Source: Nocardioides sp. GY 10127
GTDB lineage: Bacteria; Actinomycetota; Actinomycetes; Propionibacteriales; Nocardioidaceae
Assembly (NCBI RefSeq): GCF_004919085.1
Contig: NZ_STGL01000003.1
Span: 620,001 to 684,000 of the forward strand
Direction of reading: 5' to 3'
Length of the DNA: 64,000 nt
The notes beneath the pieces were generated by a model, which saw only the letters and a program-made list of their open reading frames with translations, did no database searches and was not told the DNA's origin. The position numbers were made by a program, and so were the translations under genes. Shown here in pieces: positions 17,408-27,697 of this stretch. Each line of letters begins with the position of its first letter. Position 1 is the first letter of the stretch.

Positions 17408-18293
17408 GGACGGTCTCCTCTCGGTGGGGGTCGGGCTGGGGCTGGTGCTGCGACGCGGCCAGGTGTCCCTGCAGGTGCTCCGGCAGGGGTTCCGGCAGGC
17501 GTCCCAGCGCGGGCATCGCTCCGGTGGACGGCGAGGAGGCCCCCGCCCCCGCGGGCAGCGACTCGACCAGCGGCTTGGCCGGCATCCGCACCGGGACGAC
17601 CCGGTGGTGCAGCCACAGCCGCCCCAGCGAGGCGGCCATGCGCAGCGAGTCGGACAGCGCGTCGACCCGCGAACCGTCCCGGTCGATCCACACGGTCGGC
17701 ATCTCGGCGACGGTGAGGTCGAGGGCCCGGGCGGTGACGAGCAGGTCGACGTCGAAGACGAAGTCGCGGCTGGAGACGAGCGGCATGATCCGCTCGGCCG
17801 CGGTGCGGGTGAGCACCTTGGCGCCGCACTGGGTGTCGAAGAACGGCAGGTCGAAGAGGCGCCGGACGGCCGTCTGGAAGCCGACGCTGGTGACCTTGCG
17901 CTTGAGCGAGCGGGGCCGCGGCAGCACCGAGGCGGGGTGGAAGCGGGACGCGATGGCCACGTCGGCCGCGGTCTCGTCGAGCGTGCGGGCGAGGAGGGCG
18001 ATCTCCTCGGGCGGGGTGGAGCAGTCGGCGTCGACGAACGCCACCTGGTCGGCGGTGCTGGCGCGCATGGCCTCGGCCAGCACCCCGCCCTTGCCCAGGC
18101 GGGGGTACTCGGTGAACCGGATGCGCGGGTCGGCGGCGGCGTGGGCGGCGACGATGTCGCGGGTGCCGTCGGTGCAGTCGTCCAGGGCGACGGTGATGAC
18201 GAGGGACGGGTCGACCAGCTCGGAGTACGCCGAGAGGGTCTGGCCGATGCGGTGCTGCTCGTTGTGCGCGGGGATGACGATCTCGATCGACAC
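17400..18293 (-). CDS. GT2 family glycosyltransferase, dolichyl-phosphate-sugar-synthase-like
   Basis: 297 aa from GTG at 18293, with AGGAG eight bases upstream; a longer frame to 18329 lacks a ribosome site. The GT2-A core is clear: VIPAHNEQHRIGQTL, ALDDCTDGTRDIV, GKGGVLAEAM, FVDADCSTPPEEI (DxD), ASRFHP, and QCGAKVLTRTAAERIMP. These match prokaryotic Dpm1/DPG synthase-like enzymes that load a sugar on polyprenyl phosphate, which would provide the donor for the PMT-like domain encoded two genes downstream. The C-terminal 50 residues are Pro/Gln/His-rich and probably disordered. First gene of the exopolysaccharide operon. Confidence 0.87.
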   Translation of the reverse strand: MSIEIVIPAHNEQHRIGQTLSAYSELVDPSLVITVALDDCTDGTRDIVAAHAAADPRIRFTEYPRLGKGGVLAEAMRASTADQVAFVDADCSTPPEEIALLARTLDETAADVAIASRFHPASVLPRPRSLKRKVTSVGFQTAVRRLFDLPFFDTQCGAKVLTRTAAERIMPLVSSRDFVFDVDLLVTARALDLTVAEMPTVWIDRDGSRVDALSDSLRMAASLGRLWLHHRVVPVRMPAKPLVESLPAGAGASSPSTGAMPALGRLPEPLPEHLQGHLAASQHQPQPDPHREETVRA

Positions 18294-19144
18294 GAGTACT
18301 CCTGGTGCTCCTCTTGCTCTGCTTCTCACGGTGCGACGCGGCGACCGCGACGTGGGGGCCTCGGGGCCCCGGACGGCGACGGTGCAGGCGACGGCGGGTG
18401 ACGGGCACGCCGAGGGACCCCGGGCGTCGTCGTCGACGCCGAGGGGGTGTTCGGGCCCGTCACGGGTGCTGCGGGGGCCGCCCCTCGAGCGAGGGGTGCG
18501 TCGGCCCGGGACCTGTCCCGAGAGGTTCGGGGTGGGTGGTCAGGTCCGTGTGCTGCTGGCGGTCTGCTGGAGCGCGCTGGCTGCGTGCTGCGTGACTGGT
18601 GGGTGCCTGGTGGCTGCGTGCTGGGGTGGTGCTGGGGTGGTGCTGCGGTGGTGCGGCGTGCTGCTCAGGTGGTGCTGGCGAACGGGCCCGAGATCCGTCG
18701 GCTCGACCACGTTCCCGAGCCGCGCGGGGCCAAATCAAGTCACGAATCGTGTGACCTGGGCCTCCGGACCGCGGGGGTGAGGGGCGCCGGGCCGGATCCA
18801 GGCGTGGGAGACGCGCACCGTCGAACGCGTTACGTGATCTGTTCCGCATCCACCGTCTGGGGCATCTCTGGGCTAAACCTGAGAATCCGCCCGATCCGGC
18901 GTGGTGCCCGTCTCATCGCGGAGGGTGCCGGCTCGCGCCCGGACCGCTCTCCGGGGGCGATCCTCGGCTCCTCGCGGGTCCCTCGCGGGGGCGATGAGGG
19001 GTCGCCGAGGGGCTGTCGCGGGGTGGCCGCCGGGCGGTGTGACGGCCGGCCCGGCAGGGAGCCCTCCGACGCGGCCCCGCCACCGGCGGCGCGGCCGTCC
19101 GGCACCCGGGACAGCGCCGGGGGGAGGTCGCGCCCGGGCGCCAG
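18294..19144. other. Long gene-free leader between exopolysaccharide operon and App1 gene
   Basis: About 850 bp separate two divergent genes, and no frame shows a credible protein. The middle part (about 18545-18680) is T/G-rich low-complexity sequence on the plus strand, including three and a half 11-bp units GTGCTGGGGTG at 18618-18660. At 18737-18753 lies GTCACGAATCGTGTGAC, an imperfect palindrome that could be an operator. The stretch around 18825-18900 is the least GC-rich part and is where I would look for promoters, but I cannot name a clear -35/-10 pair. Confidence 0.5.
18618..18660. repeat. 11-bp tandem repeat, about 3.5 copies
   Basis: GTGCTGGGGTG at 18618-18628 and 18629-18639, GTGCTGCGGTG at 18640-18650, then a partial copy to 18660. 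It lies in the leader of the exopolysaccharide operon, about 330 bp upstream of its first start codon. Confidence 0.75.
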
Positions 19145-20284
19145 GTGCGCAAGCATGCGGGCGTGACGACGCAGCCCGACCAGCCCGTCCCGCTCGGCCT
19201 CCCGGCGCGCCTCGAGGACGCCGTGGACACCGTGCTCGTCGGGGCGCTGCGGCGCCGCGGCTGGACCGAGCGGGTCGTCGCCTTCCCGGGCTACGGGCTC
19301 GAGGGCGCGTGGGTACGACTGTTCGCCCGCGTGCTGCTGGCCCCGGCCCCCGCGGAGCCCGACAGCTCGACCGACGAGACCTCGGGTGTGCAGGCGTCCA
19401 CTGGTGCGGCGGGTGCCGACGGCGACCGTCAGGCCCCGCGCGGCTGGCGCCGGTTCACCGTGCAGTCGGTCGCGGACGTCGAGGTGACGGCCCGGGTCGG
19501 CGACCGCACCGTGCTGCTGCGGACCAACCGCGAGGGCTACGTGGACGCCCGGGTCGAGGTGCCCCTGCCGGCCGGACCCTGCGAGGTCACCTTCTGCGTG
19601 CCCGGCCGGGATCCGGTCGCCACCACCCTGCACGTCGTGGCGGCCGAGGCGCGGCTGGGCCTGGTCAGCGACCTCGACGACACCGTCATCGTCACCGTCC
19701 TCCCCCGCCGGCTCCAGGCGCTCCAGCACGCCTTCCTCTCCCGCGAGGACAGCCGCCGTCCCGTGCCCGGCATGGCCGACCTCTACGCCGAGCTCCTGCG
19801 CGGCCACGAGCGGCCCTTCGCCGTCTACCTCTCCACCGGCGCGTGGAACGTCGCCCCCGCCATCGAGCGCTTCCTGCGCCGGCACCGCTACCCCGCAGGC
19901 CCCATGCTGCTCACGGACTGGGGCCCCACCGCCGGGCGGTGGTTCCGCAGCGGCACCGCGCACAAGCGCAACGAGCTGCGCCGGCTGCTCGCCGACCTGC
20001 CGCACCTCACCTGGGTCCTCGTCGGGGACGACGGGCAGCACGACCCGGAGACCTACGCCGACCTGGCCGTCGAGCACCCCGACCGCGTCGCGGCCGTCCT
20101 GCTGCGGGACCTGCCGCCCGCCGAGGCCGCCACGCGCAGCCGCCCCGGCCACGTCCTCGCCCGCCGCCGGGCCACCGCCGCCGCCCGGGCCGCCGGCGTG
20201 CCCGTCGTCCACGGTGCCGATGGCGACCGCCTGCGCGACCGCCTCCCCGGGCTCACCGCCCTGGCGGCCCTGCGGCGCTCCTGA
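19145..20284 (+). CDS. App1-type phosphatidate phosphatase (DUF2183)
   Basis: 379 aa. The hallmark is LGLVSDLDDTVIVT, the DxDxT/V nucleophile motif of the App1/DUF2183 HAD-like family, followed by FAVYLSTGAWNVAPAIERFL and, later, HKRNELRRLL and LVGDDGQHDPETYADLA, which supply the conserved Ser/Thr, Lys and Asp motifs. An N-terminal beta-rich region (about 85-165) precedes the catalytic domain, as in bacterial members. Yeast App1 converts phosphatidate to diacylglycerol; the bacterial substrate is unproven. GTG at 19145 and GTG at 19163 are both possible starts with no clear Shine-Dalgarno; I give the longer. It ends just before a strong inverted repeat shared with the convergent FUSC gene. 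Confidence 0.88.
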   Translation: MRKHAGVTTQPDQPVPLGLPARLEDAVDTVLVGALRRRGWTERVVAFPGYGLEGAWVRLFARVLLAPAPAEPDSSTDETSGVQASTGAAGADGDRQAPRGWRRFTVQSVADVEVTARVGDRTVLLRTNREGYVDARVEVPLPAGPCEVTFCVPGRDPVATTLHVVAAEARLGLVSDLDDTVIVTVLPRRLQALQHAFLSREDSRRPVPGMADLYAELLRGHERPFAVYLSTGAWNVAPAIERFLRRHRYPAGPMLLTDWGPTAGRWFRSGTAHKRNELRRLLADLPHLTWVLVGDDGQHDPETYADLAVEHPDRVAAVLLRDLPPAEAATRSRPGHVLARRRATAAARAAGVPVVHGADGDRLRDRLPGLTALAALRRS

Positions 20285-20300
20285 CCCGCGCCGGCCGAGG

Positions 20301-20365
20301 GGATAGTCCCTGACGAACGGACCCTCGACGCGCCCGGAAACCGGTCCGTTCGTCAGGGACTATCC
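20301..20365. terminator. Perfect 23-bp inverted repeat, likely bidirectional terminator
   Basis: The left arm 20301-20323 (GGATAGTCCCTGACGAACGG plus ACC) is the exact reverse complement of 20343-20365, with a 19-nt loop. It lies between two convergent stop codons, 16 bp after the App1 gene and 26 bp before the end of the FUSC gene, the expected place for a bidirectional terminator. There is no T-tract on either side, and the length and perfection of the arms would also fit a mobile palindromic element. Confidence 0.75.
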
Positions 20366-20391
20366 GCTCCGTGGCACGGCGCGGGGACGGA

Positions 20392-22692
<2,301 letters not shown>

Positions 22693-22815
22693 GTGGCGAT
22701 CCAACCACCGTCGCGGCCGCGTCCCCTCATGCCTGTGGTTGTCGTCGTGACCACATCTGGTTCCAGCGGTGCCTCGGGGCTGCTGCGGGGCGGCTCGCTG
22801 TGCTTTCGGGCGGCT

Positions 22816-22926
22816 CGGGACGTCATACGAGTCGGTCACTCTCCGGACCGGAACGTATGACGTCCCGCTCCCCCGGCGCGTGACGTCATACGTCTGAGGG
22901 GAGGGACGTCCGGTTCGTATGACGTC
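22816..22926. repeat. Composite repeat copy A, double hairpin module
   Basis: Hairpin 1 pairs CGGGACGTCATACG (22816-22829) with CGTATGACGTCCCG (22854-22867). Hairpin 2 pairs GACGTCATACG (22882-22892) with CGTATGACGTC (22916-22926). The two are joined by CTCCCCCGGCGCG. The same two-hairpin module, including the joining sequence and the loop GAGGGGAGGGACGTCCGG, recurs at 31476-31588. Confidence 0.85.
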
Positions 22927-22939
22927 CCGGGTGTCCCGG

Positions 22940-23002
22940 GCAGCTGTGGGGAGGTGTGTCAGCAACCGATCGGCGCGTCAAGCACGTTGCTCCGACACCA
23001 CC
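22940..23002. repeat. Composite repeat copy A, CAGCAACC/GGTTGCT palindromic unit
   Basis: One unit begins GCAGCTGTGGGGAGG and has imperfect inverted arms GGTGTGTCAGCAAC (22953-22966) and GTTGCTCCGACACC (22986-22999). It follows the double hairpin directly, in the same order as at 31609-31815, where three such units occur. Confidence 0.8.
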
Positions 23003-23027
23003 AGTCGCCCCCGGGGCAGGACGCGAC

Positions 23028-23064
23028 GAGGCCCGGTCCACCCCGAGACGGTGGACCGGGCCTC
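23028..23064 (-). terminator. Hairpin terminator after the GH39 gene
   Basis: The arms at 23028-23042 and 23050-23064 are perfect 15-bp inverted repeats (GAGGCCCGGTCCACC) with a 7-nt loop CCGAGAC, located 66 nt downstream of the GH39 stop on its strand. No U-run follows, which is common for high-GC actinobacterial hairpin terminators. Confidence 0.75.
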
Positions 23065-23129
23065 GCCCGGGTGGTGCGGCGCGGGGACGACGCTGTCCCC
23101 GGTCACCAGGTGCGCCGCACCCCCGACCC

Positions 23130-25055
23130 TCAGCCCTCGGGGGTGAGGGTGAGCAGCGACATCGACGGCATGGGCAGCTCGGTGGTCACCTCGAGCGAGC
23201 CGTCGTCGCCGACGGTGACGCTGCGGGTGGGCTCGAGGTGCTCCAGATGGTCGTGCGCGCGCAGCTCGGACCACTGGGCCTCGGTCGGCCAGGCCTGGTC
23301 GGGGTCCTTCATGGCGCCCCAGCGGCCGGTCACGTCCGAGTGGTCCGCGTCGACCCGCTCGTGGCTCAGCGTGTACCGCGCGCCGGGCACCAGGCCGGTG
23401 AGCCGCACGGAGGTCTCGCGGGCGAGCGCGGGGTCGCCGGACGCCTTCGTCTGGTCGAGGGTCAGGTTCCACGCCAGGACGCCGAGCACCCCGTCGTCCT
23501 GCCTCGCCGCGACCGCCTCCACGAGCGAGCCGCCACCGTCCCCGCCCAGCGTCACGGGGAGGCGGGTGTCGCCGAGCCGCTCCAGCATGGCCAGCGCCCA
23601 CCAGCGGGGCTTGCGCAGCTCGCCGACGGTCCGCAGGCCGAACCCGCCGTGGGTGAGCTGCTCGGGGCGGCCGAGCTCCTCGAAGTGGTCGGAGACGACC
23701 CAGTAGGAGAGCGCCTCGATCCGGTCCATCGCCGAGGCCATGCCGCGCAGCAGGAACGTCCCGGCGAAGACCGCGTCGGAGACCTCGTTGAAGTGGGTGG
23801 GGGTGACGCCCCACTCGGTCCACCAGATCGGGGTGCCGCCGCGGCCGTACCGCTCGAGCATCGGCCGGAAGTCCAGCGGCGGGCTGCCGTAGGTGTGGGT
23901 GGAGACGAAGTCGACGGGCGAGCCGGTGCGCTCCGCGTGGGCCAGCAGCTCCTCGACCCAGCCGGCGGCGGCCGAGGAGGGCCCGCCCACGACGAGCCGC
24001 TGGTCGACGTCGCGCACCGCGGCCGCGGTGACGTCGTAGAGCCGCAGGTACTGCTCCGGCGTCCCGGACCAGAAGACCTCGAGGTTCGCCTCGTTCCACA
24101 CCTCGAACGACCAGTCGGTGACGACCTCCTCGCCGTAGCGCTCCAGCAGGTGCGCGGTGAGGTCGCGGACCAGTTGGTACCAGCGGTCCCAGCTCTTCGG
24201 CGGGGAGATGATCGCGTCGTAGTCGAAGACCGTCTTGTCCGGGTCGGTGGCCAGGTCGCGCGGCATGAAGCTGATCTCGACGACCGGCTTCAGGCCCAGG
24301 GAGAGGATGTGGTCGTAGACCCGGTCGACGCCGGTGAAGTCGTGCACCGGCTCCCCGTCGACCTCGCGGTAGACCGCGTTGTCGTCGCAGAGGATGCCGT
24401 GGGCGCGGACGGTGCGGACCCCCAGCTCGTCGTGCGCCGCCTTGAGCGCGGACGAGAGCTCGCCGCCGATGGAGCGGCCGCCCGTGGTGTCGGTGGAGAG
24501 GGCGTGCGAGAGGTGCTCGGCGCCGATCATCGGGCGCCACGGCCGGGCCAGCGGACCGGCGTCCCCGCCGGCGTCCACCTCGACCGTGGTGAGCGAGACC
24601 GGAGCCGCCAGCGGCGCGGCGGTCACCGCGGCGCTGCGCGGGCCCTCCACGTGGACGTCGGACAGGCTGGTCACCGCGTACCAGCGGGTCTCCCCGGGGG
24701 TGCCGGTGGTGTCGACGTAGGGCGGGTGGGGCACGGCGAGGACGTCGCGGCCGGCGTGGTCGAGCGGGCCCCACGGGCCGTCGGGCGAGTCGGCGACGTG
24801 GACCTGGTAGCCGATGGCGCCGTCCACGAGGTCCCAGGTCAGGCTCACCTGGTGGCCGCCGGGGGTGGCGGCGAGGCCGGTGGGCGGGTCCAGGCGCGGG
24901 GCGTTGCCGCCGAACGCGGTGCCCGAGGCCTGGCCGATCCGGGCCTCCCAGTCGGCGCGGGCGTCCGCGCGGCCGTCGGTGCGGGTGGACTCGGTGCTGG
25001 GTCCGGTGCTGCGTCCGGTGCTGCGTCCGGTGGTCGGGTTCTGCGTGCTGGTCAT
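23130..25055 (-). CDS. GH39-like glycoside hydrolase with N-terminal FnIII-like domain
   Basis: 641 aa from ATG at 25055 with AGGAG upstream. A disordered Ser/Thr/Arg N-terminus (1-50) is followed by a fibronectin-III-like domain (about 57-145; LTWDLVDGAIGYQVHVADSPDGPWG), then a GH39-type TIM barrel. The acid/base is in FEVWNEANLEVFW (Glu322 in WNEAN), and the candidate nucleophile is Glu414 in IWWTEWG, both where GH39 beta-xylosidases have them. A C-terminal beta domain (about 500-641) completes the usual layout. No signal peptide, so it should act on oligosaccharides imported by the ABC transporter. Last gene of the LacI operon; separated from the GH144-like gene by 113 bp containing a hairpin. 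Beta-xylosidase is the textbook activity, but the substrate is open. Confidence 0.8.
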   Translation of the reverse strand: MTSTQNPTTGRSTGRSTGPSTESTRTDGRADARADWEARIGQASGTAFGGNAPRLDPPTGLAATPGGHQVSLTWDLVDGAIGYQVHVADSPDGPWGPLDHAGRDVLAVPHPPYVDTTGTPGETRWYAVTSLSDVHVEGPRSAAVTAAPLAAPVSLTTVEVDAGGDAGPLARPWRPMIGAEHLSHALSTDTTGGRSIGGELSSALKAAHDELGVRTVRAHGILCDDNAVYREVDGEPVHDFTGVDRVYDHILSLGLKPVVEISFMPRDLATDPDKTVFDYDAIISPPKSWDRWYQLVRDLTAHLLERYGEEVVTDWSFEVWNEANLEVFWSGTPEQYLRLYDVTAAAVRDVDQRLVVGGPSSAAAGWVEELLAHAERTGSPVDFVSTHTYGSPPLDFRPMLERYGRGGTPIWWTEWGVTPTHFNEVSDAVFAGTFLLRGMASAMDRIEALSYWVVSDHFEELGRPEQLTHGGFGLRTVGELRKPRWWALAMLERLGDTRLPVTLGGDGGGSLVEAVAARQDDGVLGVLAWNLTLDQTKASGDPALARETSVRLTGLVPGARYTLSHERVDADHSDVTGRWGAMKDPDQAWPTEAQWSELRAHDHLEHLEPTRSVTVGDDGSLEVTTELPMPSMSLLTLTPEG

Positions 25056-25101
25056 GAGGGGGTTGCTCCTGTTCCGGGGAGGGTCAGGGTCTTTCTCGGG
25101 C

Positions 25102-25151
25102 AGGTCGTGTGCCTGGGCGGGCGCTCAGGGCGGCGTCCAGGCACACGACCT
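25102..25151 (-). other. Intra-operon hairpin between GH144-like and GH39 genes
   Basis: Perfect 15-bp arms, AGGTCGTGTGCCTGG (25102-25116) and its reverse complement (25137-25151), flank a 20-nt loop. It lies in the only sizeable gap inside the operon. It may act as a partial terminator or an mRNA-stability element, lowering expression of the intracellular GH39 relative to the upstream genes. Confidence 0.6.
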
Positions 25152-25168
25152 CGGAGGGCGTGCGGGTC

Positions 25169-26758
25169 TCACTCCTCGCGGGGCGCGGAGGCGAACACCT
25201 CCTGGCGCATGAGCGGTTCGAGCGCGTCGCGCATCTGGCGGGTGGCCGCGTAGCCGCGGACGTCGTCACCGTCGAGGGCGTTGCCGAGGGCGGCCATGAT
25301 CATCCCCTGGTCCAGCGAGAGGTACTCGTGGGCGACCCGGCCCGACTGCGTGGCGACCGCGTCGTAGAAGCCGCCCTCGCCGTAGGCGTCGAAGTGGGTG
25401 CGGATCTTGCGCAGGTTGGCCAGCGCGGCGCCCGGCTTGTAGCGCAGGGCCAGGAAGGACGCGTGGGGCGTGACCACGCCGTCGCCGTACTCCCCGGAGA
25501 CGCCGGTGCCGTCGTGGCAGCCCTCGTAGGCCTGGTCGACGGTGGTGCGCTCCTCGTCGGAGGTGTAGCCGGGGCCGTCCATGCCGAGCTGGTCCACGCC
25601 GTACTCGCGGTAGCCGCCGGCCGGGTCGTCCGACGGGCTGAAGCCCCAGTAGCCGTACCCGGCCTCGTCGAGGCCGTGCTCGATCTGGGCCTGCACGTAG
25701 AGCGGGTGGTTGACGCCCCACGAGCGGGGGCCCCACGTCTCCTCCGGCACGAACAGGGGCACCATGAGCGCCTCGAACATGGACCCGCCCCACGTCGGCA
25801 CGATGTCCATCCCGCGGTAGGGCAGCGCGCCCTCGAAGACGCGCTCGCCGTCGTAGGTCTTCCACTCGCCGACGGCCCGGGTCTCGGTCCAGTCGTAGTC
25901 GCAGCCCTCGTTGGGGAACGTGCGGGCCATGCCCCAGTAGTGGCGGGCCGGGATCTGGCCGGCCGCGATGCCCAGGTAGGACGCCATCCGCGGCTCGGTG
26001 TTGAACGCGCCGTAGTGGTGGCCGGTGTACCAGACGTCGGTGCCCATGCCGCAGTAGTCGCCCGTGACGGCGGCGCCATCCTGCGGGTCGGTCTCCCAGA
26101 ACCCGCCGCGCAGCTGGTTCTCGGCCGGGTCGTAGAAGCAGCCGAAGTTCATCTGCGTGCGCAGGGCGTGGGCCTCGTCGTGCAGCGCCGGGACGGCGTT
26201 CTCGGCGACCAGCAGGCCCGTGGCGAGCCAGCCGTTGTCGACGGAGGAGAGGAACTGCTTGACCTGGCTGCCGTCGTCGGGCCACGTGGTCACGCGGTCG
26301 CCGGTGGCGGGGTCGTACCAGTTGTAGAACATCCCGGACGCCTCGTGCCGGTCGAGCCGCGAGAGCGTGTCGAGGGTCTGGCCGATCCGCTGCCGCGCCT
26401 CGGCGTCGGTGATCAGGCCCGAGTCGCGGGCGACCACCGTCGACCACAGGTAGGCGCCGATGTTGGTCGGCGAGGTGTAGGACGACCGGCTCGACGCGGT
26501 CAGGTCGCCGCCGATGTTGTCGGCGGGCAGGCCGGTGGCCGGGTCGACCATGGCCTCGAACGAGTGCCAGGTGTCGGTCACGTAGCGCTGCAGCACCGCC
26601 TTGCGGGCGGTCGGGAAGCCGGCGTCCTGCTGGGAGGTCGTCACGCCGGCGGTGCCGGCGCTGGTGGCGGGCGCGGCGGTGGCCGCGGCGTGGACGGGGA
26701 GCGTGAGGGCGAGCGCCGAGAGCGCGCCCAGGATCGGTGTGCGCACCGAGCTGCGCAT
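25169..26758 (-). CDS. Secreted glucoamylase-like / GH144-type hydrolase
   Basis: 529 aa from ATG at 26758 with AGGAG upstream. Residues 1-30 are a Sec signal peptide (MRSSVRTPILGALSALALTL then HAAATAAPA). The mature protein shows the pattern of the Glycoamylase/DUF3131-type alpha/alpha barrel: TSPTNIGAYLWSTVVARDSGL, RLDRHEASGMFYNWYDP, SSVDNGWLATGL, TWGGSMFEALMVPLFVPEETWG and ASFLALRYKPGAALANL. Within this group GH144 members are endo-beta-1,2-glucanases. Extracellular cleavage of a glucan, import by the co-encoded ABC transporter and intracellular finishing by the GH39 enzyme is a sensible pathway, but the polymer is inferred. The longer open frame to 26884 has no sensible start. Confidence 0.78.
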   Translation of the reverse strand: MRSSVRTPILGALSALALTLPVHAAATAAPATSAGTAGVTTSQQDAGFPTARKAVLQRYVTDTWHSFEAMVDPATGLPADNIGGDLTASSRSSYTSPTNIGAYLWSTVVARDSGLITDAEARQRIGQTLDTLSRLDRHEASGMFYNWYDPATGDRVTTWPDDGSQVKQFLSSVDNGWLATGLLVAENAVPALHDEAHALRTQMNFGCFYDPAENQLRGGFWETDPQDGAAVTGDYCGMGTDVWYTGHHYGAFNTEPRMASYLGIAAGQIPARHYWGMARTFPNEGCDYDWTETRAVGEWKTYDGERVFEGALPYRGMDIVPTWGGSMFEALMVPLFVPEETWGPRSWGVNHPLYVQAQIEHGLDEAGYGYWGFSPSDDPAGGYREYGVDQLGMDGPGYTSDEERTTVDQAYEGCHDGTGVSGEYGDGVVTPHASFLALRYKPGAALANLRKIRTHFDAYGEGGFYDAVATQSGRVAHEYLSLDQGMIMAALGNALDGDDVRGYAATRQMRDALEPLMRQEVFASAPREE

Positions 26759-26792
26759 GAGGACTCCTGAGGTAGGTGGAAGGGGGGTCAGG

Positions 26793-27692
26793 TCACTTGA
26801 TGCCGGTGCTCGCGACGCCCTGCATGATGTGGCGCTGCAGGACGAGGAAGACGGCGAGCACGGGCAGCACGACGACGACGGCACCGGCGATGAGCAGGCC
26901 GTAGTCGGTGGAGTTCTGGCCCACGGCGTAGAGCGCGAGGGCGACGGGGAGCGTGTACTTGTCCTCGCTGGTGGCCACGACGAGCGGCCAGAGGAAGTTG
27001 TTCCAGGACGAGAGGAACGTGAGCACGCCCAGGGTGGCCAGCGCCGGCCCGCACAGGGGCAGGACGACGGAGAAGAAGATCCGCAGCTCGCCGGCGCCGT
27101 CGACGCGGGCGGCCTGGATCAGCTCGTCGGGGATCGAGAGGATGTACTGCCGCATGAGGAAGACCCCGAACGGGCCGGCCATGAACGGCAGGATCATCGC
27201 CGGCAGCGTGTTGGTGAGGCCGAGGTTCGTGGTGAGCACGAACAGGGGCACGAAGGTCACCACGCCGGGGACCATGAGGGTGCCCACGACCAGCGCGAAC
27301 AGGACGTTGCGGCCGCGGAACTCCAGCTTCGCCAGCGCGTAGCCGAGCATCGAGCAGAAGACCATGTTGCCGGCCATCGTCCCGAGGCTGACCAGCGCGG
27401 AGTTGAGGAAGAACCGCGGGAAGTCGAGGTCGGTGAAGAGCGCCTCGTAGTTGCTGAGGGTGAGGGCGTGCGGGAGCAGCGTCGGCGGCACCTGGCGCAG
27501 CTCGCTGTTGGGCTTGACCGAGGAGACGATCATCCAGAGGAACGGGACGACGACCAGGAACAGCCCGGCGACCATGACGGCGTAGAGCCAGGCCGGGGTG
27601 CGCAGGCGGGCGTCGTCGCGGCCGCCCGGCCGGCGTCCCTTCTTCTTGTTCCCTTGCTCCTCGTGCGAGGTGGGTGCGGTGAGGGTGGCCAT
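26793..27692 (-). CDS. Carbohydrate ABC transporter permease (MalG/CUT1 type)
   Basis: 299 aa from ATG at 27692. After a charged N-terminus (1-35) there are six hydrophobic helices. The EAA loop reads IPDELIQAARVDGAGELRIFFSVVLPLCGPAL, matching the EAA-x3-G-x9-I-x-LP site that docks the ATPase. WNNFLWPLVV and HIMQGVASTGIK at the C-terminus are standard for MalG-type CUT1 permeases. The start lies 5 bp after the other permease gene. No ATPase gene is in the operon, so a shared MsmK-like ATPase encoded elsewhere is likely. Confidence 0.92.
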   Translation of the reverse strand: MATLTAPTSHEEQGNKKKGRRPGGRDDARLRTPAWLYAVMVAGLFLVVVPFLWMIVSSVKPNSELRQVPPTLLPHALTLSNYEALFTDLDFPRFFLNSALVSLGTMAGNMVFCSMLGYALAKLEFRGRNVLFALVVGTLMVPGVVTFVPLFVLTTNLGLTNTLPAMILPFMAGPFGVFLMRQYILSIPDELIQAARVDGAGELRIFFSVVLPLCGPALATLGVLTFLSSWNNFLWPLVVATSEDKYTLPVALALYAVGQNSTDYGLLIAGAVVVVLPVLAVFLVLQRHIMQGVASTGIK

Positions 27693-27697
27693 GCGGA

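Larger units (their letters stand above)
22693..23129. other. Gene-free stretch carrying composite hairpin repeat and terminator
   Basis: The 437 bp between the FUSC start and the stop of the GH39 gene hold copy A of a composite palindromic repeat (22816-23002) and a terminator-like hairpin (23028-23064), both annotated separately. I see no gene. The FUSC promoter should lie in this interval, between or within the repeats. Confidence 0.6.

Noticed and set aside
18545..18680. Small protein in the T/G-rich leader
   Set aside because: Translations are Cys/Trp/Gly/Val low-complexity without a ribosome site or conserved pattern; it looks like simple repeat sequence.
22693..22965. N-terminal 91-residue extension of the FUSC protein
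   Set aside because: These codons read straight through the hairpin repeats (copy A), and the same repeat elsewhere is non-coding.
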